From positions 33,745,501 through 33,809,500 of the forward strand of contig NC_134109.1 in NCBI RefSeq assembly GCF_040939455.1: a stretch of DNA of 64,000 nucleotides, given 5' to 3'. A model generated the notes under the pieces. It was not told the DNA's origin. It searched no databases and saw only the letters and a list, made by a program, of their open reading frames with translations. Each line of letters starts with the position of its first letter. The first letter of the stretch is position 1. The position numbers and the translations under genes are program-made. The DNA comes from Microcebus murinus (taxonomy: Eukaryota > Chordata > Mammalia > Primates > Cheirogaleidae). Shown here piece by piece: positions 29,060 through 41,620 of this stretch.

Positions 29060-29515
29060 TTTGTTTATTCTCTCCAGATCACATCATCATGCTCTACCCT
29101 ATGCTGTGGCCCAGAAGGCTGACTTCTATGGACTATTTTAACCAGGTTCCTATCACTCTGGCTTCTGGTTAGGTTCAGCCCATGAGAGGGACCAACAAGA
29201 GATTAGCAGGTAGGAGGGGGAGAAAGGTAGGGTTTTTTATTTCCCCTGCTCTTTTACTGCTATCCTACAATTTGGTGATGGTTAGGGCAACCCTGCTACT
29301 AATGGCCACCACAGCTCCTATTGGGTGATCCTCTCCCATAGCTATGATTATTCCCAGGTTCAGGTACCTTTGTCTCCTTTTGTTCCTTCTGACCAAGAGG
29401 TAGTAATGGAATTTCACTGTTGCGAGTGCCTAAGTGCTTCAAATTCCTTTGCTGGCTTCCCTTACCCTTGTCCAGATTTTGGAAATAATTTCTGCATTAA
29501 TCTTCTTTAGTCATC
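29060..29515 (+). repeat. Old interspersed repeat, family not assigned
   Basis: CTGTGGCCCAGAAGGCTGAC, GCTTCTGGTTAGGTTCAGCC, TGGCCACCACAGCTCCTATT and a terminal TGCATTAATCTTCTTT strongly recall a common mammalian dispersed repeat, but I cannot name the family with confidence. The 61-codon ORF in it is not a gene. Confidence 0.5.
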
Positions 29516-32214
29516 CTCTTTCCAGACATATTATTCTATCATTGCAAGGCCTAGAAAGTGTCTGGCACACATCTTTACAAGATGAGCAAGTGTGCATCCC
29601 AGGGCTGAGCTGACATTGTACCATGTGTCCCAGGGAAACAGAGTACTGGTTGAGCTGAGACACCCTGCCCTACAGACCAAACAGCTATGGTACCCTGCTT
29701 CCCTGGAGCTGGACTAGCCCCTTAGATTCTGAGCTGCTCTTTTCTCTAAGGAGTGGAGTTGTTGCTGGACTGTTCCCTGACACTTCCCTACCTTAGGGCC
29801 AAATGACAGCTGTGCTCTGCCATTCTGAGAAATTTGCTGCCACTGCACCTGGCCTCACAGAGTCAGATACTGCAAGTCCCACCATTGAGGGGTCTAGAGT
29901 CACTATAACATGCTGCCTCATCCTCTGGGACATAAGTTGCCACTAAGCTCTGTTGGCACTGGTTCCTGAATTGTAGTCATAACCAGTTCTGGCCCAAATC
30001 TCCAGAGCACCTTCTTTTACCCAGAGTTGGGCCAGTGCTTTGCTTTGTCCCCCAGGAGGAGAATCACAGCTAAACCTGGGCCCCTAGGGCCAAGCTGCTA
30101 AGAGGTACTTTAGAGTCACATATCCTGGCTCTGTAAACAACCTACCTGCATAAGTTAAAGTGCCAAAATAAGTCACAAAACACCAAACTTAGGATTCCAG
30201 CCCCAGAGCTTCTCCAAGAACCTGTACTTAGAACCCAGTACTCCTGAAGCCACTTGTAGGCTGTGTCAGACATGACACTAAGAAGGATACCCTTGGCTAA
30301 ATCTCCCCATTGCAGAGAAAACAAAATAGGAGGACCTCAAAAGCCCTCAGTACTAAGGACATTAACGACCTATGCTGCAGACATAAACTTCTACAACCTA
30401 GTTCACTGAGTAACATAGTTATTGCTGATGTTTAATGAAGCTAAAGAAGCTGTATGAAGACTAAAGCACTGCACCTATTTAGAAATAGAGTCTTTGTACC
30501 CTTCCTAACTGGCATACTAATACCTCACCACAGGTGAAAGTTTTTCCTCTATGAGAGCCATTCTAGAAAGTTTGGAAGAGGTGCACAGACATCAACACAG
30601 GGACACAAAAAACATGAAAAGGCAAGGAAATATGACATCATCAAAGGAAATGAATATCTTTCTAGTAACAGACACCCCCCAAAAGAAAATCAGAGAACTG
30701 CTAGAAAAGGAATTCAAAATAATGGTGTTAGGAGGCAGAGGCAATATTTGTAACCCTAACAATATTTGTACCTCCATAATATGATGAAATAAAAGGAAAA
30801 AAAAACCCAAAATAATGATGTTAAGGAAACTCAATGAAATGCAAGGAAACATACACAATTTCAGCAAAATCAAGGAAAATAATTCAGGAAATGAATGAGA
30901 AATTCAACAAAGAGACAGAATTTATAAAAATGAATGAAATAAAAACACAATAGAGAGTTTCAACAGTAGATTTGATCAAGGAAAAGAAAGCATCTCCAAA
31001 CTTGAGAATAGGTCATTTGAAATTACCCAAGGGGGAAAAAAAGAAATAAAAATGAATGAGAGGAAGAAATCCTACAAGACCTTTGAGACACCATTACGTG
31101 AGCAAATATTTGTGTTAGCAGAGTCCAAAAGGAAAAAGAAGGCAAAGGCATAGGAAACGTATATAATAAAATAATAACTGAAAAACTCCCAAGTCTGGCA
31201 GGAGATATGGACATCCAGAGCCAGGAAGTTAAAAAATCCCAAATAGATTCAACCCCAAAAATCCTTTCAAGGCATATTATACACCAATTTTTAAAAGTCA
31301 AAAACAGAGATTTCTAAAACCAGCAAGAAAAAGGAAACAAATCATATATAAAGGATTCTCCATTAGAATAACAGCAGATTTCTTCACAGAAACATTAAGG
31401 TGTAGCAGGCAATGGGATGATATGTTGAAAGTGCTAAAATTAAGAAAAAAATTGGCAACAAAGAATACTATATGCAGCAAAGTTATCCTTTGGAAGTGAG
31501 AGAGAAATAAAGTCTTTCTTAGACAAGCAAGAACTGAGGGATTCATCACTGCTAGACTGGCTACAAGAAATTCTCAAGGGAGTCCTGCAGCTAAAAGAGA
31601 AAAGATGATAATTACTATCATGAAAACATGTAAAAGTATTTATTGGTAGAGCAGATACACAAAGGAGAAAGAGAAATGAATCAAATGTTATCACTACAGA
31701 AAACTACCAAATCACAATGATAAACAATGAGAGGAAGGAAGGAACAAGGATATACAAAGCAACCAGAAAACAGTTAACAAAATGACAGGAGTAAGTCCTT
31801 GCTTATCAATAATAGTATTGAATGTAGAAGGATTAAATCCCACATTTAAAAGAAAGACTGGCTGAATAGATTAAGAAAAACACAGACCACCCATAAGCTG
31901 CCTATAAGAAACTCACTTCATGTGTACAAACATAAAGACTGAAAGTGAAGAGATGAAAAAAATATATTCAATGCAAAAAGAAACCAAAGTGAGCAGAAGT
32001 AGTTAAAATTATACCAGTTAAAACAGACCATAATTTAAAAAATTGTAAAATGAGACAGAGAAGGTCTTATATAATGATAAAGAGATCAATTTAGGAGGAG
32101 AATGTGACAATTGTAAACATATATGTACCCAACACTGGAGCCCCCATATATACAAAGTAAATATTATTAGATCTAAAGGAAACAATAAGCCTGAGAAATA
32201 TAGTGATAAAAATC

Positions 32215-32460
32215 AGAAAAATTAGCCAAGTGTGATAGCACATGCCTGTAGTCCTAGCTACTCAGGAGGCTGAGGCAGGAGGATTGCGTGAGCCCAGGAG
32301 TTCGAAGTTGCAATGAGCTATGATGATGCCACTATACTCTACCTGGGCAACAGAGTAAGACTCTGTCTCAAAAACAAACACTACCACCACCACCACCACC
32401 AAAAACAACAAAAAACCACACAAACCAACCAACCAAACAAAAAACAAAAAACATAAAAAC
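32215..32460 (+). mobile_element. Alu right-arm SINE with complex tail
   Basis: Right-arm sequence from AATTAGCCAAGTGTGATAGC to GACTCTGTCTCAAAAAC, then a long tail of ACC and CAA/CCA repeats (32368-32460). Short duplication AAAAATC at 32208-32214 and 32461-32467. It splits the L1. Confidence 0.8.
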
Positions 32461-32604
32461 AAAAATCCCCACATTACATAAATATGTGAAAATTCAACAA
32501 CCTGCTCCTGAATAACCAATGGATCAATGAAGAAATTAAGGAAATTAAAAAATTTCTTAAAACAAATGAAAATGGAAACACAACATATCAAAACCAATGG
32601 GATA

Positions 32605-32947
32605 GGCTGGGCACAGTGACTCACATCTGTAATCCTAGCACTCTGGAAGGCTGAGGCTGGAGGATCGCTCAAGGTCAGGAGTTCGAAACCAGTCTGAGCA
32701 AGAGCGAGACCCGTATCTATTAAAAATAGAATGAAAGTAATTGGTCAACTAAAAATATATAGAAAAAATTAGCCAGGCATGGTGGCGCATGCCTGTAGTC
32801 CCAGCTACTCAGGAGGCTGAGGCAGAGGATTGCTTGAGCCCAGGAGTTCAAGGTTGCTGTGAGCTAGGCTGATGCCATGGCACTCTAGCCCAGGCAACAG
32901 ACTGAGACTCTGTCTCAAACCCCCCCCCCCCAAAAAAAAACCCCACA
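32605..32947 (+). mobile_element. Dimeric lemur-type Alu with a C12 run in its tail
   Basis: GGCTGGGCACAGTGACTCAC start, linker and both arms. The tail is C12 (32920-32931), A9, then CCCCAC rather than plain A. Duplication AAAACCAATGGGATA at 32590-32604 and, with one change, 32948-32962. It sits inside the L1. Confidence 0.95.
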
Positions 32948-35798
32948 AAAACCAATGAGATACAGAAAAAAGCAGTAGTAAGAGGAAGTTTATAGCAATA
33001 AATGCATACATCCAAATAAATAGGAAGATTTCAAATAAACAATGATGAATGTTAAGGAGTTAGAAAAAACGAGCACAAAACAAACCCACAATTAGTGGAA
33101 GGAAAAAAATGAGAAAAATCAGAGCAGAAACAAATGAAATTGAGACTAAAACATCAACACAAAATATCAGTGGAATGAAAGTTGGTTTTGTGAAAAGATA
33201 AAATTGACAAACCATTAGCTAGACTATCCACAACAACAATAAGAACAGAACCCAATTAAATAAAATCAGAAACAAAAAAGGAGGTACCACAGAAATATAA
33301 TGAATCTTTAGGGACTATTACAAAGAACTATATGTTAACAAATTAGAAAACCTAGCAGAAATGGGCAAATTCCTAGACACATACAACCTATCAAGATTGA
33401 ACCAAGAAAAACAGAAAACTTGAACACATCAATTATGAAAATCAGGATTGAATCTGTAATAAATCTTCCATCAAAGAAAAGCCCAGAACCTGATGACTTC
33501 ACTGCTGAATCCTACTAAACACTTAAAGAAGAACTCATACCAATTCTTCTCAAACTCTTCCAGAAGATTTAAGAGGAAGGAATTCTTTCAAGTTACTCTG
33601 ATACCAGAACCAAAAAGAATTCAACAAAAAAAGAAAACTATGGGCTGATGAACATAGATGCAAAAACACTAGCCCGAATCTAACAGCACAATAAAAATAT
33701 CATTCATTATGATCAAGTGGGATTTATCCTAGGGATGCAAAGATGGTTCAACAGAAGGAAAACAAAAATGGTAATACATCACATCAACAGAATGAATTAC
33801 AAAACCCATACAATCATCTCAATAGATACAGAAAAACATTTCATAAAATTCAACATCCCTTCAGGATAAAAACTCTGAATAAGTTAGGTATAGAAGAAAC
33901 ATACCTCAACATAATAAAGGCCATATATGACAAACCCAGAGCCAACATCATACTGAATGGGCAAGAGTTGAAACTTTTCCTCTTAGATCTGGAACAAGAT
34001 AAGAATGCCTATTTTCACCACTTTTATTTAACATAATACTGGAAGTCCTAGCTAGAACAATTAGGCAAGAGAAAGAAATAATTGGAAATCTAAATTGTAA
34101 AAGAAGAAGTCAAATTGTACATTTTCAGATTTCATGATCTTATATATAAAAAAACCTAAAATTTCTACCCCAAAACTTTTAGAACTGATACAAATTTAGC
34201 AAAGTTGCAGGATAGAAATCTAACATCCCCAAATCAGTAGCATTTCTATACACTAACAATCAACTAGCAAAAAAAGAAAATGAGAAAGCAATCCCATTTG
34301 CAATAGCTACAAAAATAAAAAATTAAGCAAGGAGGTATAAGATCTCTACAAGGAAAACTATAAACACTGAAGAAAATAATTGAAGAGGTTATACTCACTC
34401 ACATACACACACATACAACAAATGAAAGTCATCCCATGTTCATGGCCTGGAAGAATTAATATTGTAAAAAATGATCATGCTACCAAAAGTGATCTAAAGA
34501 TTCAATGCAATCCCTATCAAAATATCAATGACATTTCTTCATAGAGATAGAAAAAAAAACCAAACCTACAATTCATATGAAAGCACAAAAGACCCAGAAT
34601 AGCCAAAACAATCCTGAGCAAAAAGGATAAAACTGGAGGAATCACAATACTGAACTGCAATAGTAACCAAAAGAGCATGGTATGAGCATAAGAACAGACA
34701 CATAGACCAATGGAAAAGAACAGAGAATCCAGAAACACATCCACATATTTATAGCTAACTGATTTTTCACAAAGGCAATAAGAACATTCACTGGGGGAGG
34801 GAAAGTCTCTTCAATAAATGGGTCTGGGAAAATTGGATATCTATATGTAGGAAAATAAAATTAGACCCTTATTTCTCACCATCTACAAAAATCAACTCAA
34901 AATGGATTAAACACTCAAACGTAGGACCCAAAACTATGAAACTATTTGAAGAAAACACATAGGAAACACTTTTGGACATTGGTTGGGCCAATGATTTTAT
35001 GGAGAAGAGCTCGAAGGTGTAGGCAACAAAGCAAAAATAGACAAATTAGATTCTATCAAACTAAAAGCTTCTATACAGAAAAGGAAACATTCAAAACAGT
35101 GAAGCAACAGCCTGTGGAATGGCAGAAAATATTTGCAAATGATTTATCTGATAAGGGACTGATATCCAGAATATACAAGGATCTCAAACAACTCAACAGC
35201 AAAAAATCAAATAATCTGATTAAAGAATGGGCAAATGAGCTGAATAGACATCTCTCAAAAGAAGACATACAAATGACCAACAGGTTTATCCAAAATGTTC
35301 GATATCATTAATCATCAGGAAAATACAAATCAAAAGCACAATAAGATAACATGTTACCTCCATTAGAATGACTATTATAAAAAATTAAAAGATAAATGCT
35401 GGTAAGGGTGTGGAGAAAGGGAAACTGTACACTGTTGATGGGAATGTAAATTATTACAGCCATTACAGAAAACAGTATGGAGGTTCCTCAAAAAACTAAA
35501 AATGAAACTACCACATGATCCAGCAAGCCTACTAGTGGGTATATATCCAAAGGAAGGAAATCAGTGAGTTGAAGAGATATCTGCACTCCCATGTCTATTA
35601 CAACAAAATTCACAATAGCCAAGATATGGAATCAATCCATTAGTCAATAGACTAATGGATAAAGAAAATGTGGTATATATACACAACGGAATACTATTTA
35701 GCTATAAAAAGAACAAAATTCTGTCATCTGCAGCAACATGAATGAGCTTGGAGGACACTGTTAAGTGAAATAAGCCAGGCACAGAAAGATAAATTCTG

Positions 35799-36025
35799 CA
35801 TGTTCTCACTCATGTAGAAGCTAAAAAAGTTCAATTTAAAGAAGTAAAGAGTAGAATACTGGTTTCCAGAGGCTGGTAAGGCTAAGAGGAGGTGAGGATA
35901 GGGAGAGACACAAAATTATAGCTAGATAGCATGTTCTTATATGTGGAAGCTAAAAAAGTTGATCTCATATAAGAGTAGAATAGTGATTACTAGTGGCAGG
36001 GATGGAGGGGTGGGAAATAGCTAAA
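35799..36025 (+). repeat. Internal partial duplication in the L1 3' UTR
   Basis: GCATGTTCTCACTCATGTAG..GAAGCTAAAAAAGTT..AGAGTAGAATACTGGTTTCC near 35799 is echoed near 35929 as GCATGTTCTTATATGTGG..AAGCTAAAAAAGTT..AGAGTAGAATAGTGATTAC, a diverged tandem copy about 130 bp apart. Confidence 0.7.
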
Positions 36026-36055
36026 AATTGGTTAACAGAAAAGTATAGCTAGATA

Positions 36056-36081
36056 AGAGAAATAAGTTCTCTTATTTCTCT
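36056..36081. repeat. Perfect 11-bp inverted repeat, 4-nt loop
   Basis: AGAGAAATAAG, TTCT, CTTATTTCTCT: an AT-rich hairpin in the L1 3' UTR. No T run follows that would suggest a functional terminator. Confidence 0.85.
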
Positions 36082-36361
36082 ATAATACAACTATAATGAA
36101 CAATTTATTGTATACTTTCCAGTAGTTAGAAGATTGCATTTTGAATGTTCCCAATCCAAAGAAATGGAAATGTTTGATGTGAACATGCTAATTACCCTGA
36201 TTTGATCATGACACATTATGTACATGTATTGAAATATCACACTTTGCCCCATAAATATGTACAATTTTATGTGTCAATTAAAAATAATAAAAGAAACACC
36301 CCTCAAAAAAACCACATGTATACACACAAACACACACACACACAAAGAAAACATAAAAAGG

Positions 36362-36430
36362 AAGTGTCTGGCACACAGTCAATAAACACATAGTCAATTA
36401 TTAGTCAATAAATATTTCCAGAATGAACAA
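36362..36430 (+). repeat. L2/MIR tail that was the L1 target
   Basis: The duplicated AAGTGTCTGGCACACA plus AGTCAATAAACACATAGTC and AATAAATATTTCCAGAATGA looks like an L2/MIR 3' end; its upstream half lies before 29571 (GCAAGGCCTAGAAAGTGTC). The L1 split it in two. Confidence 0.6.
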
Positions 36431-36689
36431 ATATGCATTATCTCACCTTATCACAACAACTACATGAAATATAGATTCCTTCCAGGCTTACAACTTTAGC
36501 CTTCTCCCTGTTTTTTTTCCCCCACAGTTATTCACAGTCACAGGAAAGAGATACTTGGAATTAGATCTGGCATTGAGCTATGTACCCCATATCTCCTTAT
36601 TTGGTTATATGAACAAAAGACATTCCAGGCTTATTCAGAGTTGTTAAATATTAATGTAACTTTTCCACCAAAATAATCCTTAGGATTTA

Positions 36690-37027
36690 TTTATTCATTT
36701 TTTTGAGATAAGAGTCTTGCTCTGTTGCCCAGGCTAAGAATGCCGTGGTATCAGTCTAGCTTACAGCAACCTCAAACTCCTGGGCTCAGGCAATCTTTCT
36801 GCCTCAGCCTCCCAAGTAGCTGGGGCTACAAGCATGCACCACCATGCCTGGCTAATTTTTTCTATATACTTTTTAGTTGTTTGGCTAATTTCTTTCTATT
36901 TTTTTTACTGGAGACGGGGGGTCTCGCTCTTGCTCAGGGTAGTCTCAAACTCCTGACCTTGAGCGTATATACCCCTGCCTCGGCCTCAGAGTGTTAAGAT
37001 TACAGATGTGAGCCACTGCACCTGGCC
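36690..37027 (-). mobile_element. Dimeric lemur-type Alu
   Basis: Reverse-strand Alu with T-rich start, GCTCTGTTGCCCAGGCTAAG, linker TTGTTTGGCTAATTTCTTTC and end CCACTGCACCTGGCC. Duplication AATCCTTAGGATTTA at 36675-36689 and 37028-37042. Confidence 0.95.
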
Positions 37028-37491
37028 AATCCTTAGGATTTAAAATAAAAAGTTTAGGACCCAGTGCATTTAAGAAATCTTAGATTTTCAGTTTCAGATA
37101 CTAGTTATTTGTCTTGGACATCTCTTAATCCACTATATATGACTATTTTGCAGCGCAGTGATTTTTGATGAAAAGCATTTAAAGTTTTGTTGTGATAGAT
37201 GCTTTTTTAATACAGATGTTAATGACCAAACTATCTTCTGAGCCTGTGGAGCAATAACATTTTATATAGACCTAAAGACATCTTTCTTTTGCTGAAAATG
37301 CCTTTTGAGCTAAGGTGAAGAGAAAACTTTAAACTGAATTTCAGGGAAGTTGCTTCTTAAACTGAATTGTGTTAGCCTACAGCCCAGCCTCAATTTAGTC
37401 AGATTCAAGGTACAATATTCTGTAAATTTAAGTTTTATTGTGGTTGGACCTCCAATTTTCTCTATTTTTGGCTTAAACCAACTTTTAAGGG

Positions 37492-37514
37492 TTTTTTTTT
37501 TTTTTTTTTTTTTT
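37492..37514. repeat. T23 homopolymer
   Basis: Isolated T run; no SINE body on either side. Confidence 0.95.
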
Positions 37515-38389
37515 GGTGTGGTTATTAAATAAGAAATTTGGTTCTTCTATAAGATCAGCAATTCTAAATGTTTGGTGAAAGATTCCTATCAGCTCACATG
37601 TATTAAACCCAATATTAAAGATATTTTTAGATATATAAAAACACTTACTCATTTAGAGTTGACATATAACCTGCAATTGAATCAAATCAACTGAAATGGT
37701 ATATTCCAGCAAGCTGTGAAATACTGCCCTTAGATTGTTAAGAATAGTAGTTATTATATCCTTTTTATTTTTATTGATATTCCTTAGATGCTTTGTAGAC
37801 AGTAAAAATGTTAAAATCTTGACTTTCCATTAATAAATGTATTGAGTTGGATTTTTTGCGCTTTGCCTAATGGTAGCCCTTTATAATTACATAATATTTT
37901 CTTTGAAAGTGTACAGTGCTAAACAGTGGAACACTGCCAAACTATAAGTGATTTTAATGTCAAGTATTTTAGTACTCTAAACAACATTTTTAAATCACTG
38001 CCTAGTTTATACGATGGCATCCTAATGCTCAAGTGTATGCATCTTTAATAAGTAAGCAATTCAGCTCTTGCAAGATCTCTGAGATTTCTATAAAGTATGT
38101 GTGATCCATCAGTTATAGATAAAGGATATTATAGGTAATTTGAAGAAAAACCCTTTTCTTACATAGTTTTTATCTTTTTCACATCAAACTTTTATAAAAA
38201 CTTATAAAAAGTTAGAAACTATTGTTTTAAGTTTCACAGTTGGAGGTTTTAACCAATAGTAAATAAGGCTACTCTTATTTACTGTAACCTATCCTTATGT
38301 ATAGTAGTAGGCTGTGGCTACCACAACTATTTGCATTTCTCTAAGCAATCCATGCAACTTTTAAAAACACCTCTGGGTTTTGATTTGCA

Positions 38390-38700
38390 CTGTTCTCTTT
38401 ACTCAGAATATCCCTTTCCCATTTCTGCTTTTGAAAACTCTGTTAGGCCCAGCTCCAATGTCATCTTCTTAACTCTCCTAGGGTGAAATGCTCAACATTC
38501 TCTTTGGTGCTCCATGAGCACTTGACTGATACCATTAGCTTAACACCTAATATACTGTATTATATTTAGTTGTTTATACTCATCTCCTCCACTAGATGTA
38601 AACTAAGAATAGTAATTATGTCTTAATTTACTTTATACCCCCAGAACCTAGTACCTGGTACATGCAGTAGGTGTGCTTGATATATGTTGGACAGACTCAG
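38390..38700 (+). repeat. L2 3' UTR
   Basis: AATATCCCTTTCCCATTTCT, GCCCAGCTCCAATGTCATCT, CACTAGATGTAAACTAAG and CAGAACCTAGTACCTGGTAC follow the L2 3' end in order over 300 bp. Confidence 0.8.
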
Positions 38701-38864
38701 TTGAAGATCAGACAAGTACTCCTTGAATAATTGCTATTTTGTGGCTTTGTCAAAAAAAAAAAAAAAAAAGCTTTAGATGTTCATTGCTTATGGACATAGG
38801 TAGGTATCAGGAAGTCAAATAAGTTTTGAGATCATAAAATAAATTATTTATAGAAAAGAATCAA

Positions 38865-39157
38865 GGCCAGGCATGGTGGCCTATACCTGTAGTCCCAGCA
38901 CTCTAGGAGGCTGAGGTGGGAGGATCGCTTGAGCCCAGGAGTTTGAGATCAGCTTGGGCAACAGAGCGAGACCTTGTCTCTACAAAAAAAAAAAAAAAAA
39001 AAAATCAGCTGGGTACAGTGGCACATGCCTGTAGTCCCAGCTACTTGGGAGGCTGAGGTGGGAAGATCACTTGGGCCCAGGAGTTTGAAGTTGCAGTGAG
39101 CTATCACCCACTACACTCTAGCCTGGGTGACATTGCGAGGCCCTGTCTCAAAAAAGA
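38865..39157 (+). mobile_element. Dimeric Alu of older (J-like) type
   Basis: GGCCAGGCATGGTGGCCTAT start, a middle A run of about 21 without the lemur linker, and CAGTGAGCTATCACCCACTA in the right arm. Duplication AAAAGAATCAA at 38854-38864 and 39158-39168. The absence of the lemur-specific linker marks it as an older subfamily. Confidence 0.94.
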
Positions 39158-40814
39158 AAAAGAATCAAGACTAGCTGTTCTTTTTTTTTTGTCAGGGAAA
39201 TAGTCATGGGGACTAAAGCTAGCCTGTGTGCAACATGTACAATGATCTACATCACTATAGTGCCAGCTTGTCTTCAGAGATCTGTATATGGGTCTTCTTA
39301 ATTCTTGGATGCTAGAATGAGGGATCTAGGGTTACCACTATTGACACGATCCTTCTCCTATATATCTCCTTAACCCTTTTCTATTGTTAGTACATATGAA
39401 ACTACATGCTAAGCCAAGGAAGAAAAGGCTTGGGACCGAGCTTTTGCCAAAACTGCCACCTTCATTTTTAAAAATTATTATTTATTTTTTTGCCAGCTTT
39501 ATTTTTACATAGTGCTTATTGGTACTTGGTAGTAACAGTTAAGTATTCTATCCCAGGAAGAGAAAACCTTGAAGGGGAGCAGAGAGAAGAGGAGAGAAGT
39601 GCTTTGGTCTTTCTCTGGTTCTATTTAATAAGGTAGTTGCTCTTCTAACCAATCTTTATGACTCACTGGATTGACAGATGCTCTCTATTTCCTCTTAAAC
39701 ATAACAGTGGCCACAGCATACTTTTTTCTCTTGTATACTTGTGAATTACTACTCCAGTAATCAGTTGAATTTGTTCCCAAACTTGTTTGTGCCAGTTTGT
39801 GGCAAAAGTTGTTACTGAATATGTAATTTAAGTAAAAATTACACATACCAATGATATATGAATGTGAAAAGAGTTTTTTCCATAATAATTAAATAAAACC
39901 TTTTGAAAACTGCCATTAAAAATGCTACTAAAAGGAAATGCTGTCAAATTAGGTGTTGGTGAAGCAACTGTAAAAGAGAATAAAACTATAATAAAAATCT
40001 AGAAGGATTCTATACTTCTAGGATTTGCAAGAGTCCTTAAGTTTTTCTTCACTTTAAAGAAACCCAAACTGGAAATCACCAACAATGCCTTTTGGGTATG
40101 GTTTATATAAGAAAGACCTGATAGAAATTCAAATATTAATAACATACTTATCAAAAGAGTAGCCTTGACTCCATTAAATTATTGACAAATAACTGTTCAT
40201 TTGTTAAATTTGTATTTATTTTGAAGATATAAAATAATTTCCCACTTTAACTGATTGTCAATTAAATGGCTAATTACTGTTCTCAAAAGTATTAAATAAA
40301 AAGACTTGTACTGTATTTTCATTATAGTCCATTGTTGCTTCATTTCTTAATAGAAATATATATATACCTGTTCCTTGGCTAGGTCCCAAATGAGAAAATT
40401 AATCTAAATAATTAGCTAGAGATGTTAAATAATGTGCTACTTCTAAATTTCCCTATTTGTAACACAAGTTGGAGAAAAGTCTGAGAAGATCATCTAAAAA
40501 TTGTAGTTCTATTGAGAACACCATTTTTTTAATTTTGGAAAAAAGAATCACCTAGTAACAGGGCTGAAAATACTTTTGGGGCACGTCTGTGAGACGTACC
40601 AACAACACTAAGCTATATATTAGTAGATGTAGATCCTTGAAATTAGGAAATAATTCTTTTGGTTCTTATAGGAATCATCCTTCCATCTCTTTCATGACCT
40701 TCTGACTAATCCCTCTCTAAGATTTCTACTACACTGGTAGGAGAAGTTTAGAATTAGATGCGCAAAGTATGTGAAGCTGAAATCTTCAGTGCCTTTCAGG
40801 CCTATGAATCTCAC

Positions 40815-40870
40815 CTGTTCACCAGCTTGGGATTCCCCAATGATGAAACGATCTCCTGGCCCATCAGCAG
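40815..40870 (-). CDS. GPHN: Gephyrin coding exon (about residues 380-398)
   Basis: This short 56-nt exon encodes (A)ADGPGDRFIIGESQAGEQ; the first Ala codon is split with the previous exon (G|CT). The acceptor reads CATCTCACAG|CT and the donor CAG|GTGAGA, both good matches to consensus. It enters in phase 1 and leaves in phase 0. The segment lies in the MoeA-like E domain, in the stretch after the D-G-Y-A-V motif, where MoeA proteins have a short beta-rich linker. It is isolated by introns of 11.2 kb and 13.7 kb. A longer open frame on the plus strand over the same bases is an antisense coincidence. The match to gephyrin is exact by eye over all residues I recall. Confidence 0.95.
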
Positions 40871-41620
40871 CTGTGAGATGGAGCAGAAACAAGAACAATC
40901 ATCAGTATGGACCTATAGCAAGGAACAAGAACCTAGTATTGGAATTCTAAACTTTGACTCACATTATTTGATAAGGCTTCAGAGAAGTGAAATATTTTTT
41001 CTGATCTCCTAGACTGGATAATGGCTTTGTTACTACCGGTTTGCTTGTTGGTTTCCACAACTCACACATACTGACAAGTGGTATTTTGCCCTTTGTTGGT
41101 TTCACTTGGAGATGGTCTTCCTGTCACTCCAAATTTGCATACTTGTGCTTTTCTAATAAAAGGTTCTTTTAGCCTATCCTCCTAAATAAATGCCACTTTA
41201 TCCATGTATATGTATGTTTGATGTGTGATTGCACACTTATGGGTTATATATGGTTATATCACTTTGTACATATACATCCATATTTCCCCATTTTCTATAA
41301 AATTTTTAACTACTTCATACCATTTTCTTATTTATCTCCCAGTCTGGTTTTCATAATAACCAAGTGAAGTAGGAAGAAATATATATGCTTTCTTAATTTG
41401 ACAGTTGAAGGAAATAAGTTACAGAATGAAGGAACTATGGTAGAAAAAAGGTTAAGTACCTCACACAAATTTTAGTTAGTGGTAAAGCTAGGACTAATAC
41501 CTAGTCTTTTAATTCCCAGCACAGTTTTTTTTTTTTTAAACTAATGGATCAAAATGCCATTTCTGAATCAGAATGTATAGGCAGGGGTGCATCACATTTT
41601 CCATTGGATGTTTATTTTTA

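Larger units (their letters stand above)
29572..36361 (+). mobile_element. Near full-length dead L1 (L1M type) with 16-bp duplication
   Basis: Order along the plus strand: GC-richer 5' UTR (29572-30540), ORF1 remains (about 30550-31600; coiled-coil-like Glu/Lys-rich text, then CAAATAGATTCAACCCC), an inter-ORF region, ORF2 remains (about 31850-35310) and 3' UTR to an A/CA-rich end near 36355. Recognisable ORF2 pieces are [19 protein letters not shown] (reverse transcriptase region, near 33915) and [19 protein letters not shown] (C-terminus, near 35225). Many stops and frameshifts break both ORFs, and the catalytic F-A-D-D region near 34120 is decayed. AAGTGTCTGGCACACA at 29556-29571 and 36362-36377 is the target duplication. 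Two SINEs lie inside. It runs antisense to GPHN. Confidence 0.92.

Noticed and set aside
32262..32672. 136-codon minus-strand ORF
   Set aside because: Antisense read-through of two SINEs and their low-complexity tails (Val/Phe-rich and typical Alu antisense peptide).
33743..35311. ORFs resembling reverse transcriptase
   Set aside because: They are ORF2 pieces of a dead L1, with stops, frameshifts and a decayed catalytic motif; not separate genes.
36056..36081. Rho-independent-terminator-like hairpin
   Set aside because: AT-rich stem in an L1 3' UTR, no following T run and a eukaryotic context.
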